Shown here: positions 9,167 to 16,711 of the stretch, piece by piece
Layout of the letters: every line of letters starts with the position of its first letter
How positions within the stretch are numbered: position 1 is the stretch's first letter
Assembly: GCA_964410725.1 (NCBI GenBank)
Contig: CAYPID010000005.1
Coordinates: 7,369 to 71,368 of the forward strand
Direction: 5' to 3'
DNA from: CALAZP01 sp964410725
GTDB taxonomy: Bacteria > Bacteroidota > Bacteroidia > Chitinophagales > Saprospiraceae
DNA: 64,000 nucleotides
Notes under the pieces: model-generated
Told to the model about the DNA's origin: nothing
The model's input: the letters and a program-made list of their open reading frames with translations, nothing else
Database searches by the model: none
Translations under genes and position numbers: made by a program

Positions 9167-9583
9167 TTGGCAAATTCTAGTGTAAAAGTCAGATTGATTT
9201 TATACCACAAGGGTAAAATCTTATTGCTCAGGCAGTTGAAGGTCAAAGGGGGCAACTACACCTTAGTAGGTGGAACAGTGGAATTTAATGAAACCCCTAA
9301 ACTGGCCTTAGTTCGGGAAAGTTTTGAAGAAGCGGGAATTGTTTTGCGCCCTTCAGATTTGCGTTTGGTCCACGTATTGCATAAGAATGCCAGAGGCAAA
9401 CATAGATTGGTCTTGTATTTCAAGGCTTTCTATTGGGAAGGTGAATTAAAAGCCAAAGAAACCCATAAATTCAAGGAAGCAGAGTGGTTTGATTTGGAAA
9501 ACCTCCCCAAAAAGCTAACCCATTCTGTCCGATTGGTCCTAGAGGGCTACCGCAGCGGTCGAATGTACACGGAACTGGTCTAA
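9167..9583 (+). CDS. NUDIX hydrolase, TTG start
   Basis: A 138-residue NUDIX protein. The NUDIX box is intact from about residue 36 (GTVEFNE, then RESFEEAGI), fitting G-x5-E-x7-REUxEE-x-GU. The family hydrolyses nucleoside diphosphates linked to another moiety, and the substrate cannot be read from sequence. The start must be TTG at 9167 (or later): the in-frame stop TAA at 9146-9148 leaves no ATG or GTG upstream, and the next Met is at the C-terminus. The first strand, VKVRLILYHKGKILLLRQ, begins directly after this TTG, which supports the choice. It is divergent from the PLP enzyme gene. Confidence 0.82.
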   Translation: MANSSVKVRLILYHKGKILLLRQLKVKGGNYTLVGGTVEFNETPKLALVRESFEEAGIVLRPSDLRLVHVLHKNARGKHRLVLYFKAFYWEGELKAKETHKFKEAEWFDLENLPKKLTHSVRLVLEGYRSGRMYTELV

Positions 9584-9614
9584 GCGCAGGGGAATTTTGC
9601 CGAAGGCGTATTTT

Positions 9615-9636
9615 TACAACTAAAATTTTAGTTATA
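9615..9636 (+). promoter_or_regulatory. Palindromic operator, predicted BlaI-type repressor site
   Basis: A 22-bp inverted repeat, TACAACTAAAATTTTAGTT and three more bases, has a perfect 16-bp core (aactaaaattttagtt, 9618-9633) and a TACA-like outer edge, as in BlaI/MecI/CopY operators. It lies about 40 bp upstream of the BlaI-type gene. TAGTTTTA at 9649-9656 is one base from the Bacteroidota -7 consensus TAnnTTTG; its -33 region would fall inside the palindrome, so binding should block the promoter. The palindrome is seen directly; its use as operator is inferred. Confidence 0.75.
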
Positions 9637-9677
9637 AAACTTTTTTATTAGTTTTATGGCTAATTAAATAGTTGAAT

Positions 9678-10043
9678 GTGAAAAAACTAACGCGCGCAGA
9701 AGAGGAGGTCATGCAAATTATCTGGCAATTGGGACCTTCAACCGTTGCGGATATCAGAACTTATATGGCGGAAACTTCAGGGCAACCTAAGCCACCTCAT
9801 AGTACTATTTCCACCATTGTTAGAATTTTGGAAGAAAAGCAATTTCTCTCTCACAAAGCTTATGGCAGGACTTACGAATACCATCCTTTAATTCCTAAAA
9901 AGCAATATAGTCGACAGACGTTGGATAAGTTGGTTAAGGATTACTTCCAAGGTTCTCCCAATGAATTGGTTTCATATTTGGTAAGGGAAAGGGAGGTAAG
10001 TGCGGCTGATTTGCAGGAACTATTAAAGGAATTAGATAATTAA
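9678..10043 (+). CDS. BlaI/MecI/CopY-family transcriptional repressor
   Basis: A small winged-helix repressor of about 121 residues starting MKKLTRAEEEVMQ. The family opening is LTxAExEVMxxIW, so I place the start at GTG 9678; a TTG two codons upstream (9672) is possible. The recognition helix region lies around PHSTISTIVRILEEKQFL, and the C-terminal helices for dimerisation follow (LDKLVKDYFQGSPNELVSYL). Relatives repress beta-lactamase, copper or peptidase genes and are inactivated when a membrane sensor peptidase (BlaR1/MecR1, M56) cuts them. Here the next gene, 14 bp downstream, looks like the periplasmic part of such sensors without the peptidase. A near-perfect palindrome upstream suggests autoregulation. 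Confidence 0.9.
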   Translation: MKKLTRAEEEVMQIIWQLGPSTVADIRTYMAETSGQPKPPHSTISTIVRILEEKQFLSHKAYGRTYEYHPLIPKKQYSRQTLDKLVKDYFQGSPNELVSYLVREREVSAADLQELLKELDN

Positions 10044-10057
10044 AAACAAGAATCATA

Positions 10058-11281
10058 ATGATGACAAAAAAATCTTCCAATCGAATGCAGTTAGGCATGT
10101 ATGCGTTGAATTTCCCTATAATTTTTTTACTGATGATTGGGTTATCAGATGGCATTCAATCTCCCTCTGAAATTAGGGATTTGGTGAAAAATGAATTTGA
10201 GATTTTCACCGTTTCAGATGCTTACGAACCACCTGTTTTCCCTGGCTGTGAGCTATTGGATTCAGAAGTCGATCGACAAACTTGTTCTCAAGAGAAAATG
10301 ATGGGATATATTTTTCAAAACCTAACGTATCCCCTGTCGGCTCGTGAGAAAAATCAAATGGGAACGGTAGTCTTTTCATTGAAGATTGGAAAGGATGGGA
10401 GTCCTCAGGAAATCAAGCTAAAAAAATCCGTAAGTGATGAATTGGACCGTGAACTTAGAAGGGTATTAGAAGCCATGCCCAAATGGTCGGTTGTGTCTGG
10501 AGAGGAACTTTCTGAATCGGTTGTTGTAGACGTCCCTATTCGATTTCAACTAGAGGGAGTGGCCCCTCAGGTTTTTGAAACCGAAGTGGAAATGGACTTA
10601 AAGAGCCAGTATGGCAACAGATTAGGAGTGGTAGTTGGTTATCCTTCGGAAAAAAGTACTTCGAATGAAGGTGGAGTGAAAATTAGGAATTCCGAGGGTG
10701 CTGACTTGGTAAAGTTTGCGGAAGATAAAGAACCGCTTTATATTATTGATGGAAAAGAAGTAGAAGGTTTTGTAGATATGGACCCTGATTTCATAGTTTC
10801 GATTAATGTGTTAAAGGGCGATTCTGCGATAGAAAAGTATGGAAATAAAGGTAAGAACGGGGTGATTGAGATCATCACTAATGGCAAAGAATCAGTTGGG
10901 CAAGTTGGCTTGGAGAGTCAATATGGGCAAGAGGTGGAAGTATTCGAAGTAGTCAAACAAATGCCATTGTTTGCCGGAGCAAAAAACCAGGAGGAATCTA
11001 ATCAAAAGTTGGTTTCTTACATCAGCAGTAATTTAGAATATCCCGAATCGGAAAAAGAGAGGGGAGCTGAAGGAACAGTCGTGGTTCAGTTTGTCGTCAA
11101 TCAAGAAGGCTCAGTCTCTCGAATTGAGGTATTAAAATCTTTTTCTGATGCATGCAGTGCTGCGGTGGTTCAAATGATTGAAAATATGAATAATCTTCCG
11201 GAGAAGTGGACACCTGGTTTTCACAAGGGTAAGGTGGCAAATGTGAAATTGGCCTTGCCGGTGAATTTTAAATTACCATAG
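10058..11281 (+). CDS. Membrane-anchored protein with two TonB C-terminal-like domains around a receptor-plug-like motif
   Basis: A 407-residue protein with one membrane segment (about residues 13-29, LNFPIIFLLMIGL) and the rest predicted periplasmic. Residues 50-165 form a TonB C-terminal-like domain (VFPGCELL, LTYPLSAREKNQMGTVVFSLKI). Residues 200-275 hold a TonB-receptor-plug-like strand pattern (LYIIDGKEVEG, then IEKYGNKGKNGVIEI). Residues 290-407 are a second TonB-like domain (MPLFAGAKNQEESNQ, YPESEKERGAEGTVVVQFVV). In many Bacteroidota BlaR1-like proteins this same C-terminal set follows an M56 peptidase; here the protein begins at what would be the last membrane helix and no peptidase is present. 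It is the likely partner or target of the BlaI-type repressor. Function unknown. Confidence 0.85.
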   Translation: MMTKKSSNRMQLGMYALNFPIIFLLMIGLSDGIQSPSEIRDLVKNEFEIFTVSDAYEPPVFPGCELLDSEVDRQTCSQEKMMGYIFQNLTYPLSAREKNQMGTVVFSLKIGKDGSPQEIKLKKSVSDELDRELRRVLEAMPKWSVVSGEELSESVVVDVPIRFQLEGVAPQVFETEVEMDLKSQYGNRLGVVVGYPSEKSTSNEGGVKIRNSEGADLVKFAEDKEPLYIIDGKEVEGFVDMDPDFIVSINVLKGDSAIEKYGNKGKNGVIEIITNGKESVGQVGLESQYGQEVEVFEVVKQMPLFAGAKNQEESNQKLVSYISSNLEYPESEKERGAEGTVVVQFVVNQEGSVSRIEVLKSFSDACSAAVVQMIENMNNLPEKWTPGFHKGKVANVKLALPVNFKLP

Positions 11282-11292
11282 AAGGATGTTAG

Positions 11293-12786
11293 TTAAGTCC
11301 AAGGTATTTGGTCGGCTATTTTTCGATCGTTAGCTAATCGCGGGACCTTGTTTTGTCCTCCTAGTTTGCCGATGGATTTCATATAATTTCTAAATGTATT
11401 AGGGGCCACTGCTCGGATGATGAGTGGCCTCAAAATTTTACCCTCTATCAAGTCTTTGTAATAGATATTTTTTTCACAAAGGCGTTGGTCGACTTCTTGG
11501 GCGAACGCTTCTAGGTGAGCTGGTGGAATATCGAATTCGACAAACCATTCATGGTAGGGGAGGTCGCTATCGGGGGGATTGACTTGGGGGGCTACGGTAA
11601 ACTCAATAATATTGATATGATGTTTTTGTGCGGTTTCCATCAAGGCTTCCTCTACTTCCTTTCCTATAACATGCTCTCCAAAAGCTGATATGAAGTGTTT
11701 GACTCTACCAGTAACTTTAATTCGGGGTGGCTTTAGGCTGGTGAATTCCACGGTATCTCCGATATTGTATCCCCAGAGTCCAGCATTACTGTTGATGATG
11801 AGTACATATTGAACCCCCAATTCTACCTGATTGAGGTGCAGGCGATTGGGATGAGGCTGATGAATTTCAGAAAGTGGTATGAATTCAAAAAAGATACCAG
11901 AATTGATGTTTAACCTTAATCCGGTATGTGGAAAAGTATCTTGCCAAGCGATGAAACCCTCGGAGGCAGGGTAAGTTTCCACCGAATCTATCGAAAATCC
12001 AGTAAGGGCTTCGAGTTTGGATTGATAAGGAGCGTAATTGACTCCTCCGTAAACGAAGACAGAAAAATGGGGGAAGATTTCCTGAATGGTCTTTTTCCCC
12101 GATTTTTCTAATAGTTTTTCGTAATACATCTGTACCCATGGAGGAATACCGCTGATCAACCTCAAATCACTATTGATGGTTTCTTCGACGATTAACTGGA
12201 CTTTTTCTTCCCATTCTTCAATGATATTGGTGGAATAGGATGGGAGCTGGCTGGCTTTAATCCAGGCGGGTATTAGGTGATTACTGATTCCCGAAAGCCT
12301 TCCTGTTGGAATACCTGCCTTTTTTTCAAGTTTGGGGCTACCGGAAAGAAAAATCACTTTACCGTCCAACCAATCTGCATTTCCAGTTTGAGCTACATAG
12401 TTGAAAAGGGCATTTCTAGCTGAGCCAAAGTGATTGGGAATACTGTCTTTAGTAATAGGGATGTATTTGACCCCAGAGGTAGTGCCTGAAGTTTTTGCAA
12501 AATATCTAGGTGTGCCGGGCCAAAGTACGCTGGTTTGCCCACTAATAATTAGATCTATATATGGCTTGAGTCCTTCGTAATCTCTTATTGGTACTCTTTT
12601 TTTGAAGTCCTCGTAACTTTTTATTTCGTCAAAATAGTGGTCTTTACCAAAGGTGGTATTCTGGGCTTTATGAATTAGATGTTTAAAAATTTTTTGTTGG
12701 TAGTGCCAAGCATTTTGAGCTTGTCGTTCGGATGTTCGAGCGATAATTTTCGCAATTGGTTTGACGATTAGGCTTTTGAGGCTCAT
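11293..12786 (-). CDS. GH3 family acyl-adenylate/amino acid synthetase-like protein
   Basis: A 497-residue member of the GH3 family, named for plant auxin-responsive enzymes that adenylate an acid and join it to an amino acid. The adenylate-forming signature is visible near residue 100 (KTSGTTSGVKYIPIT), with FVYGGVNYAPY near residue 250 and an ASEGF motif near residue 280. The C-terminal cap domain contains HFISAFGEHVIGKEVEEAL. Bacterial GH3 proteins of this length are common in Bacteroidota but, as far as I know, have no established substrate. It lies 8 bp downstream of the LolA-like gene on the same strand, so they are probably co-transcribed. Its end is 11 bp from the convergent TonB-like gene. 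Confidence 0.92.
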   Translation of the reverse strand: MSLKSLIVKPIAKIIARTSERQAQNAWHYQQKIFKHLIHKAQNTTFGKDHYFDEIKSYEDFKKRVPIRDYEGLKPYIDLIISGQTSVLWPGTPRYFAKTSGTTSGVKYIPITKDSIPNHFGSARNALFNYVAQTGNADWLDGKVIFLSGSPKLEKKAGIPTGRLSGISNHLIPAWIKASQLPSYSTNIIEEWEEKVQLIVEETINSDLRLISGIPPWVQMYYEKLLEKSGKKTIQEIFPHFSVFVYGGVNYAPYQSKLEALTGFSIDSVETYPASEGFIAWQDTFPHTGLRLNINSGIFFEFIPLSEIHQPHPNRLHLNQVELGVQYVLIINSNAGLWGYNIGDTVEFTSLKPPRIKVTGRVKHFISAFGEHVIGKEVEEALMETAQKHHINIIEFTVAPQVNPPDSDLPYHEWFVEFDIPPAHLEAFAQEVDQRLCEKNIYYKDLIEGKILRPLIIRAVAPNTFRNYMKSIGKLGGQNKVPRLANDRKIADQIPWT

Positions 12787-12794
12787 TTTTGTAG

Positions 12795-13433
12795 TTATCT
12801 CAGATCTTCAATGTGGTACCCAGGGTATTTTTCTGCATCAAAGGTAAAAAGTTCCTCATCAATAGAAGGGGTGCTGTTGAAATCTTTAATGCTGAAAACA
12901 TAGGCAATTCCATCTTTTCCAAAAGCTTCTACCATAGTAATTTGCCTTTTAGTTTTTTGAACTGTCATTCTAATTTTAGCATACTCTGACCATTGGTCTA
13001 AAGGTTTGAATTCAATCGCTGTCAGATTTTGTCCATTGATGGTTTGACTTCCAATTACAGCATACTCATAAGGTTCATTTTCATAAAAACTAAAGATGTT
13101 TTCAGGGGAAAGGCCTCCTGGAGTATCCATTTCCGAAGCATTCATCAATTGCACTTCCTTATTATTCTCCAATACGGTTACTAGTGTTTGGCCATCTGAA
13201 TAGATGGTTTGGGCGGCTAATTTCAACAGAAATTTATTTCCTTTCTTGATGAGGGTACCTTCTTGGATTTCGGGGGATTGTTCTGGAAAATCAAGGGTAA
13301 GTTGAAAGTTGACTGAAAAATTCGGCAGGTTTTCATAGTAGTGGCTAATGTTGTCTAGGATTTCTTTGGATTCAGAGTCCATCGGTTGAGCAACAACCAT
13401 AAAAGGAATTAAAATCAAAAGGATAATTTTCAT
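12795..13433 (-). CDS. LolA-like periplasmic outer-membrane lipoprotein carrier
   Basis: A 212-residue exported protein with a short signal peptide (MKIILLILIPFMVVAQ). The fold-defining pattern of LolA is visible: an N-terminal helix (ILDNISHYYENLPNFSVNFQ), strands such as GTLIKKGNKFLLKLAAQTIYSDGQTLVTVLENNKEVQL, and a late strand pair (AKIRMTVQKTKRQITMVEAFGKDG). LolA ferries lipoproteins from the inner to the outer membrane, and Bacteroidota carry several LolA-like copies, some serving lipids other than lipoproteins. The pairing with a GH3 gene directly downstream hints at an envelope-lipid role, but that is inference. Transcription starts somewhere in the 296-bp gap shared with SusC. Confidence 0.82.
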   Translation of the reverse strand: MKIILLILIPFMVVAQPMDSESKEILDNISHYYENLPNFSVNFQLTLDFPEQSPEIQEGTLIKKGNKFLLKLAAQTIYSDGQTLVTVLENNKEVQLMNASEMDTPGGLSPENIFSFYENEPYEYAVIGSQTINGQNLTAIEFKPLDQWSEYAKIRMTVQKTKRQITMVEAFGKDGIAYVFSIKDFNSTPSIDEELFTFDAEKYPGYHIEDLR

Positions 13434-13560
13434 AGAAATGGTTTCTTCACTTAACGCGAAAAGGGCAGTAAATGGTTTGATATGTAGGCTTTAAAAATTC
13501 ATCATTTCAAGTTTGGCACGAAATAAAAGACTGTTTGCCAAATAAATATTGGGTGAATTG

Positions 13561-13590
13561 TTTTGATTGTAACAATCTTTTTTATTTTTG
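13561..13590 (+). promoter_or_regulatory. Bacteroidota-type promoter for the SusC-SusD transcript
   Basis: TTTTG at 13561-13565 (-33 element) and TATTTTTG at 13583-13590 (matching TAnnTTTG, -7 element) are separated by 17 bp. This predicts a transcript start near 13597 and a leader of about 130 nt before the SusC ATG at 13730. The rest of the 13434-13729 gap is AT-rich and holds no gene that I can see. Confidence 0.7.
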
Positions 13591-13729
13591 TGCTTAAACA
13601 ACATTTAATTGCAAAAACAAGAATGTTGTCAGTCCTACCATCATCAAACTAAATTATCAGGAATAACAATCTGATTAATGGATTTTTTATTTCGGAAAAA
13701 TTTTTAATTTTTTAATCAACTTTAGTCGT

Positions 13730-16684
13730 ATGAAGAAACTATTGACAATGGCTATTGCTGTGTTGACTGTTGTTTTGCTAAGTTCTATGCAATCCATGGC
13801 TCAGCGCACGGTGTCAGGAACAGTTACCGATGCTTCAGGTGAGGCGCTAATTGGCGTTAATATTTTGGAGCAGGGAACTGACAAAGGTACCATTACTGAT
13901 TTTGATGGCAACTATGAAATCTCGGTATCGGAAGGTGCTACTCTTGTGTTCTCCTACACAGGATATACTTCTCAGGAAGTAGTTGTAGGAGCACAATCTC
14001 AAATTAATGTTATCCTTCAAGCGGGTGCTGTATTGGAGGAAGTGGTGGTTACAGGTTACGGTACCCAGCGTTCCAAAGAAGTTACAGGATCTATTGCTTC
14101 TGTAAAAGCGGAGGATTTCAACAAAGGTAATGTTAATGATGTAGCACAACTTCTGCAAGGTAAGGTAGGAGGTTTAGTGATTTCCAGACCAGGTGCTAAC
14201 CCAAATGGTGGATTTAATATTCGCTTAAGAGGTATTTCTACTGTTGGAGCTAGTACAGAACCATTAGTGGTAATTGATGGTGTATTGGGGGGAGATTTAA
14301 ACAGCATTGAGCCTCAGGATATTGCTTCTATTGATGTCTTGAAAGATGGTTCAGCTGCTGCTATCTATGGAACCAGAGGTGCTTCAGGGGTTATCTTAGT
14401 AACCACTAAAAGAGGTTCTGCTGGAGTTTCCAAAGTGGATTATTCTGGCCAGGTATCTTTAGATGTGGTCAATCGAACACCAGATGTGTTGACTGCTGAT
14501 GAGTACAGAGCCTTCGGAGGAGGTACTGATTTGGGTGGCAGTATTGATTGGTTTGATGAATTAACTCAAACTGGAGTTTCTAACACTCACAATCTTTCTA
14601 TGAGCGGTGGAACAAGTTCTACTACTTATAGACTTTCTGGAAACTACAGAAGCATTAAGGGGGTAGCCAGGACTACTGGTTTTGATCGATTAAACTTCAG
14701 AGCTAACGTAACTCAGAAGGCGCTTAACGATCGGTTGACCATTACTGCAAATTTAACTACCAGTTCAAGAGATGCTAGTCTTGGATTTGATGAGGCATTC
14801 AGATATGCTACTATTTTTAATCCAACTACTCCTTTTGTAAGAGATGCTTCTAACCCTGCTTTTGCTAGATGGGACGGGTATTATCAGCAAGTATTGTTCG
14901 ATTATTATAACCCAGTAGCCATTATTGAGCAGAACACTCGTCAGGAGCGGGTCAAGTCATATGCGGGTAATATCAGAGGAGATTTCAAATTAACTGATGA
15001 ATTATCCGTTGCGCTATTTTATTCTTCTCAGCGTTCTAATAATGAGTTTGGCCAATACTGGAGTAAGTATAGCTTTCTTACTGGTGAGAACGCTAGAGGA
15101 TTAGCCACTAAGAGAAATCAGGAATTTGAAGATCAATTATTTAGAACGGAAATCAATTTCAACAAAGACTTCTCAAGTGGATTGAATCTTTCTGCTTTGG
15201 CTGGATATGAATATCAGGATTTCCTTTATCAGGATTTCTTTGCTCAGGGTGGTACTTTCTTAACTGATGCCTTTAGCTATCATAATTTGTCGGGAGCTGC
15301 CGATTTCAACAATGGTTTGGGATCAGTTAATTCTAACAAGGTAACTTCCAAATTGATTTCTTTCTTTGGACGAGTTAACTTAAACTTTAATGACAAGTTC
15401 TTCTTAACTGGTAGTTTGAGAAGAGACGGTTCTTCTAGGTTCGGTGCTGATAACAAGTGGGGTCTTTTCCCTGCGGTAAGTGCTGGGGTTGATTTGACGG
15501 AGGTAACCAGTATTAATGGCTTTGATCAGTTGAAGGTTAGAGCTGGATACGGAGTTACTGGTCAAAATGTGGCTGACAGTTATTTATCTATTCAAAGATT
15601 TGGTCCAACTGGTAATTTCTACTACAACGGAGCATTTACACCTTCTTATGGACCTATTTCTAACCCGAACCCAAACTTGAAGTGGGAAACCAAGTCAGAC
15701 ATCAACGTTGGGGTTGACTTTGCTATGTTAGATTACAAATTAACTGGTTCATTGGAATATTATCAATCCAAAACCAATGATGGTGTTTTCTTGTTTAACG
15801 TACCTGTTCCACCAAATTTATTTGGACAGACCTATTATAATGTTGCTGAACTAGAAAACAGTGGTATTGAAATGGCATTGAATTATTTAGTGGATTTAGG
15901 CGATAACAAGAGTTGGAATATTTCATTCTCTGGTAGCCGTTGGTTCTCTCCAACATTGGTGTCTTTAACTGATGCTGAAGCTGGAGTATCCTTAGGAGGT
16001 TTCAGAGATGGTGCCAACTTAGGTTCACCTGGTCAAAATGGAACGCCATTGGTTAGATTAGAGGAAGGAAAGCCGTTAGGCCAACTTTGGGGTTTGGTAA
16101 TCGATGAAAACAAACAGATTAATGAAGATGGTACTTGGAATTTCGTTGATGTAGATGGAAACGGTGTTCAGGATGACATCAGTGATAGAGCGGTAATTGG
16201 TAACGGATTTCCAAAGTATAACTTAGGTATTAATAATACCTTCAATTTTGGAAAATTAGATCTTAACATTTTCTTCAGAAGCGTTTTGGGTCACGATTTG
16301 ATCAATACTTTCAGAGCGTTCTACGAAGCACCTAATGTAATTAGTGCGTACAACGTATTAGCGACTTCAGCTGACATCAAGAATTTGACTGACCAACCGC
16401 AGTTCTCTAGCAGACACGTTGAGCGAGCAGACTTCTTGACTTTGGATAACCTGACTTTAGGTTACACCTTTGATAGTGCTAGTTTGCCAGGTGGCTTCAG
16501 TAATTTGAGAGTTTATTTTACCGGACAAAACTTATTTGTATTAACTGGTTATTCTGGAGTTTCTCCTGAGCCGAGGTTGACTGATACTGGAAGTGATTTT
16601 GGTTCTTTAGCTCCTGGAATTGACAGAAGAAATACTTATTTCTCCTCAAGAGTATTCACTTTTGGGTTGAATGTAGGTTTTTAA
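13730..16684 (+). CDS. SusC/RagA-family TonB-linked outer-membrane transporter
   Basis: A 984-residue outer-membrane barrel that, with SusD, imports a ligand powered by TonB. A signal peptide covers about residues 1-24. A carboxypeptidase-regulatory-like domain follows (about 25-100, VSGTVTDASGEALIGVNI). The SusC signature and TonB box region, EEVVVTGYGTQRSKEVTGSI, comes near residue 105, and the plug (VVIDGVLGGDLNSI, then GAAAIYGTRGASGVILV-like strands) near 175-225. The barrel runs to an aromatic C-terminus ending NVGF. No N-terminal STN domain is present, so signalling to an anti-sigma factor is not expected. Codon use looks uniform and optimised compared with the downstream genes, which suggests high expression. 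SusD follows after 27 bp. Confidence 0.96.
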   Translation: MKKLLTMAIAVLTVVLLSSMQSMAQRTVSGTVTDASGEALIGVNILEQGTDKGTITDFDGNYEISVSEGATLVFSYTGYTSQEVVVGAQSQINVILQAGAVLEEVVVTGYGTQRSKEVTGSIASVKAEDFNKGNVNDVAQLLQGKVGGLVISRPGANPNGGFNIRLRGISTVGASTEPLVVIDGVLGGDLNSIEPQDIASIDVLKDGSAAAIYGTRGASGVILVTTKRGSAGVSKVDYSGQVSLDVVNRTPDVLTADEYRAFGGGTDLGGSIDWFDELTQTGVSNTHNLSMSGGTSSTTYRLSGNYRSIKGVARTTGFDRLNFRANVTQKALNDRLTITANLTTSSRDASLGFDEAFRYATIFNPTTPFVRDASNPAFARWDGYYQQVLFDYYNPVAIIEQNTRQERVKSYAGNIRGDFKLTDELSVALFYSSQRSNNEFGQYWSKYSFLTGENARGLATKRNQEFEDQLFRTEINFNKDFSSGLNLSALAGYEYQDFLYQDFFAQGGTFLTDAFSYHNLSGAADFNNGLGSVNSNKVTSKLISFFGRVNLNFNDKFFLTGSLRRDGSSRFGADNKWGLFPAVSAGVDLTEVTSINGFDQLKVRAGYGVTGQNVADSYLSIQRFGPTGNFYYNGAFTPSYGPISNPNPNLKWETKSDINVGVDFAMLDYKLTGSLEYYQSKTNDGVFLFNVPVPPNLFGQTYYNVAELENSGIEMALNYLVDLGDNKSWNISFSGSRWFSPTLVSLTDAEAGVSLGGFRDGANLGSPGQNGTPLVRLEEGKPLGQLWGLVIDENKQINEDGTWNFVDVDGNGVQDDISDRAVIGNGFPKYNLGINNTFNFGKLDLNIFFRSVLGHDLINTFRAFYEAPNVISAYNVLATSADIKNLTDQPQFSSRHVERADFLTLDNLTLGYTFDSASLPGGFSNLRVYFTGQNLFVLTGYSGVSPEPRLTDTGSDFGSLAPGIDRRNTYFSSRVFTFGLNVGF

Positions 16685-16711
16685 TCATTAAAAAATAATT
16701 GATTAATAGTT

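Noticed and set aside
13847..14307. Open frames on the - strand inside SusC
   Set aside because: They lie wholly within a strongly supported TonB-dependent receptor and show no domain or signal of their own.
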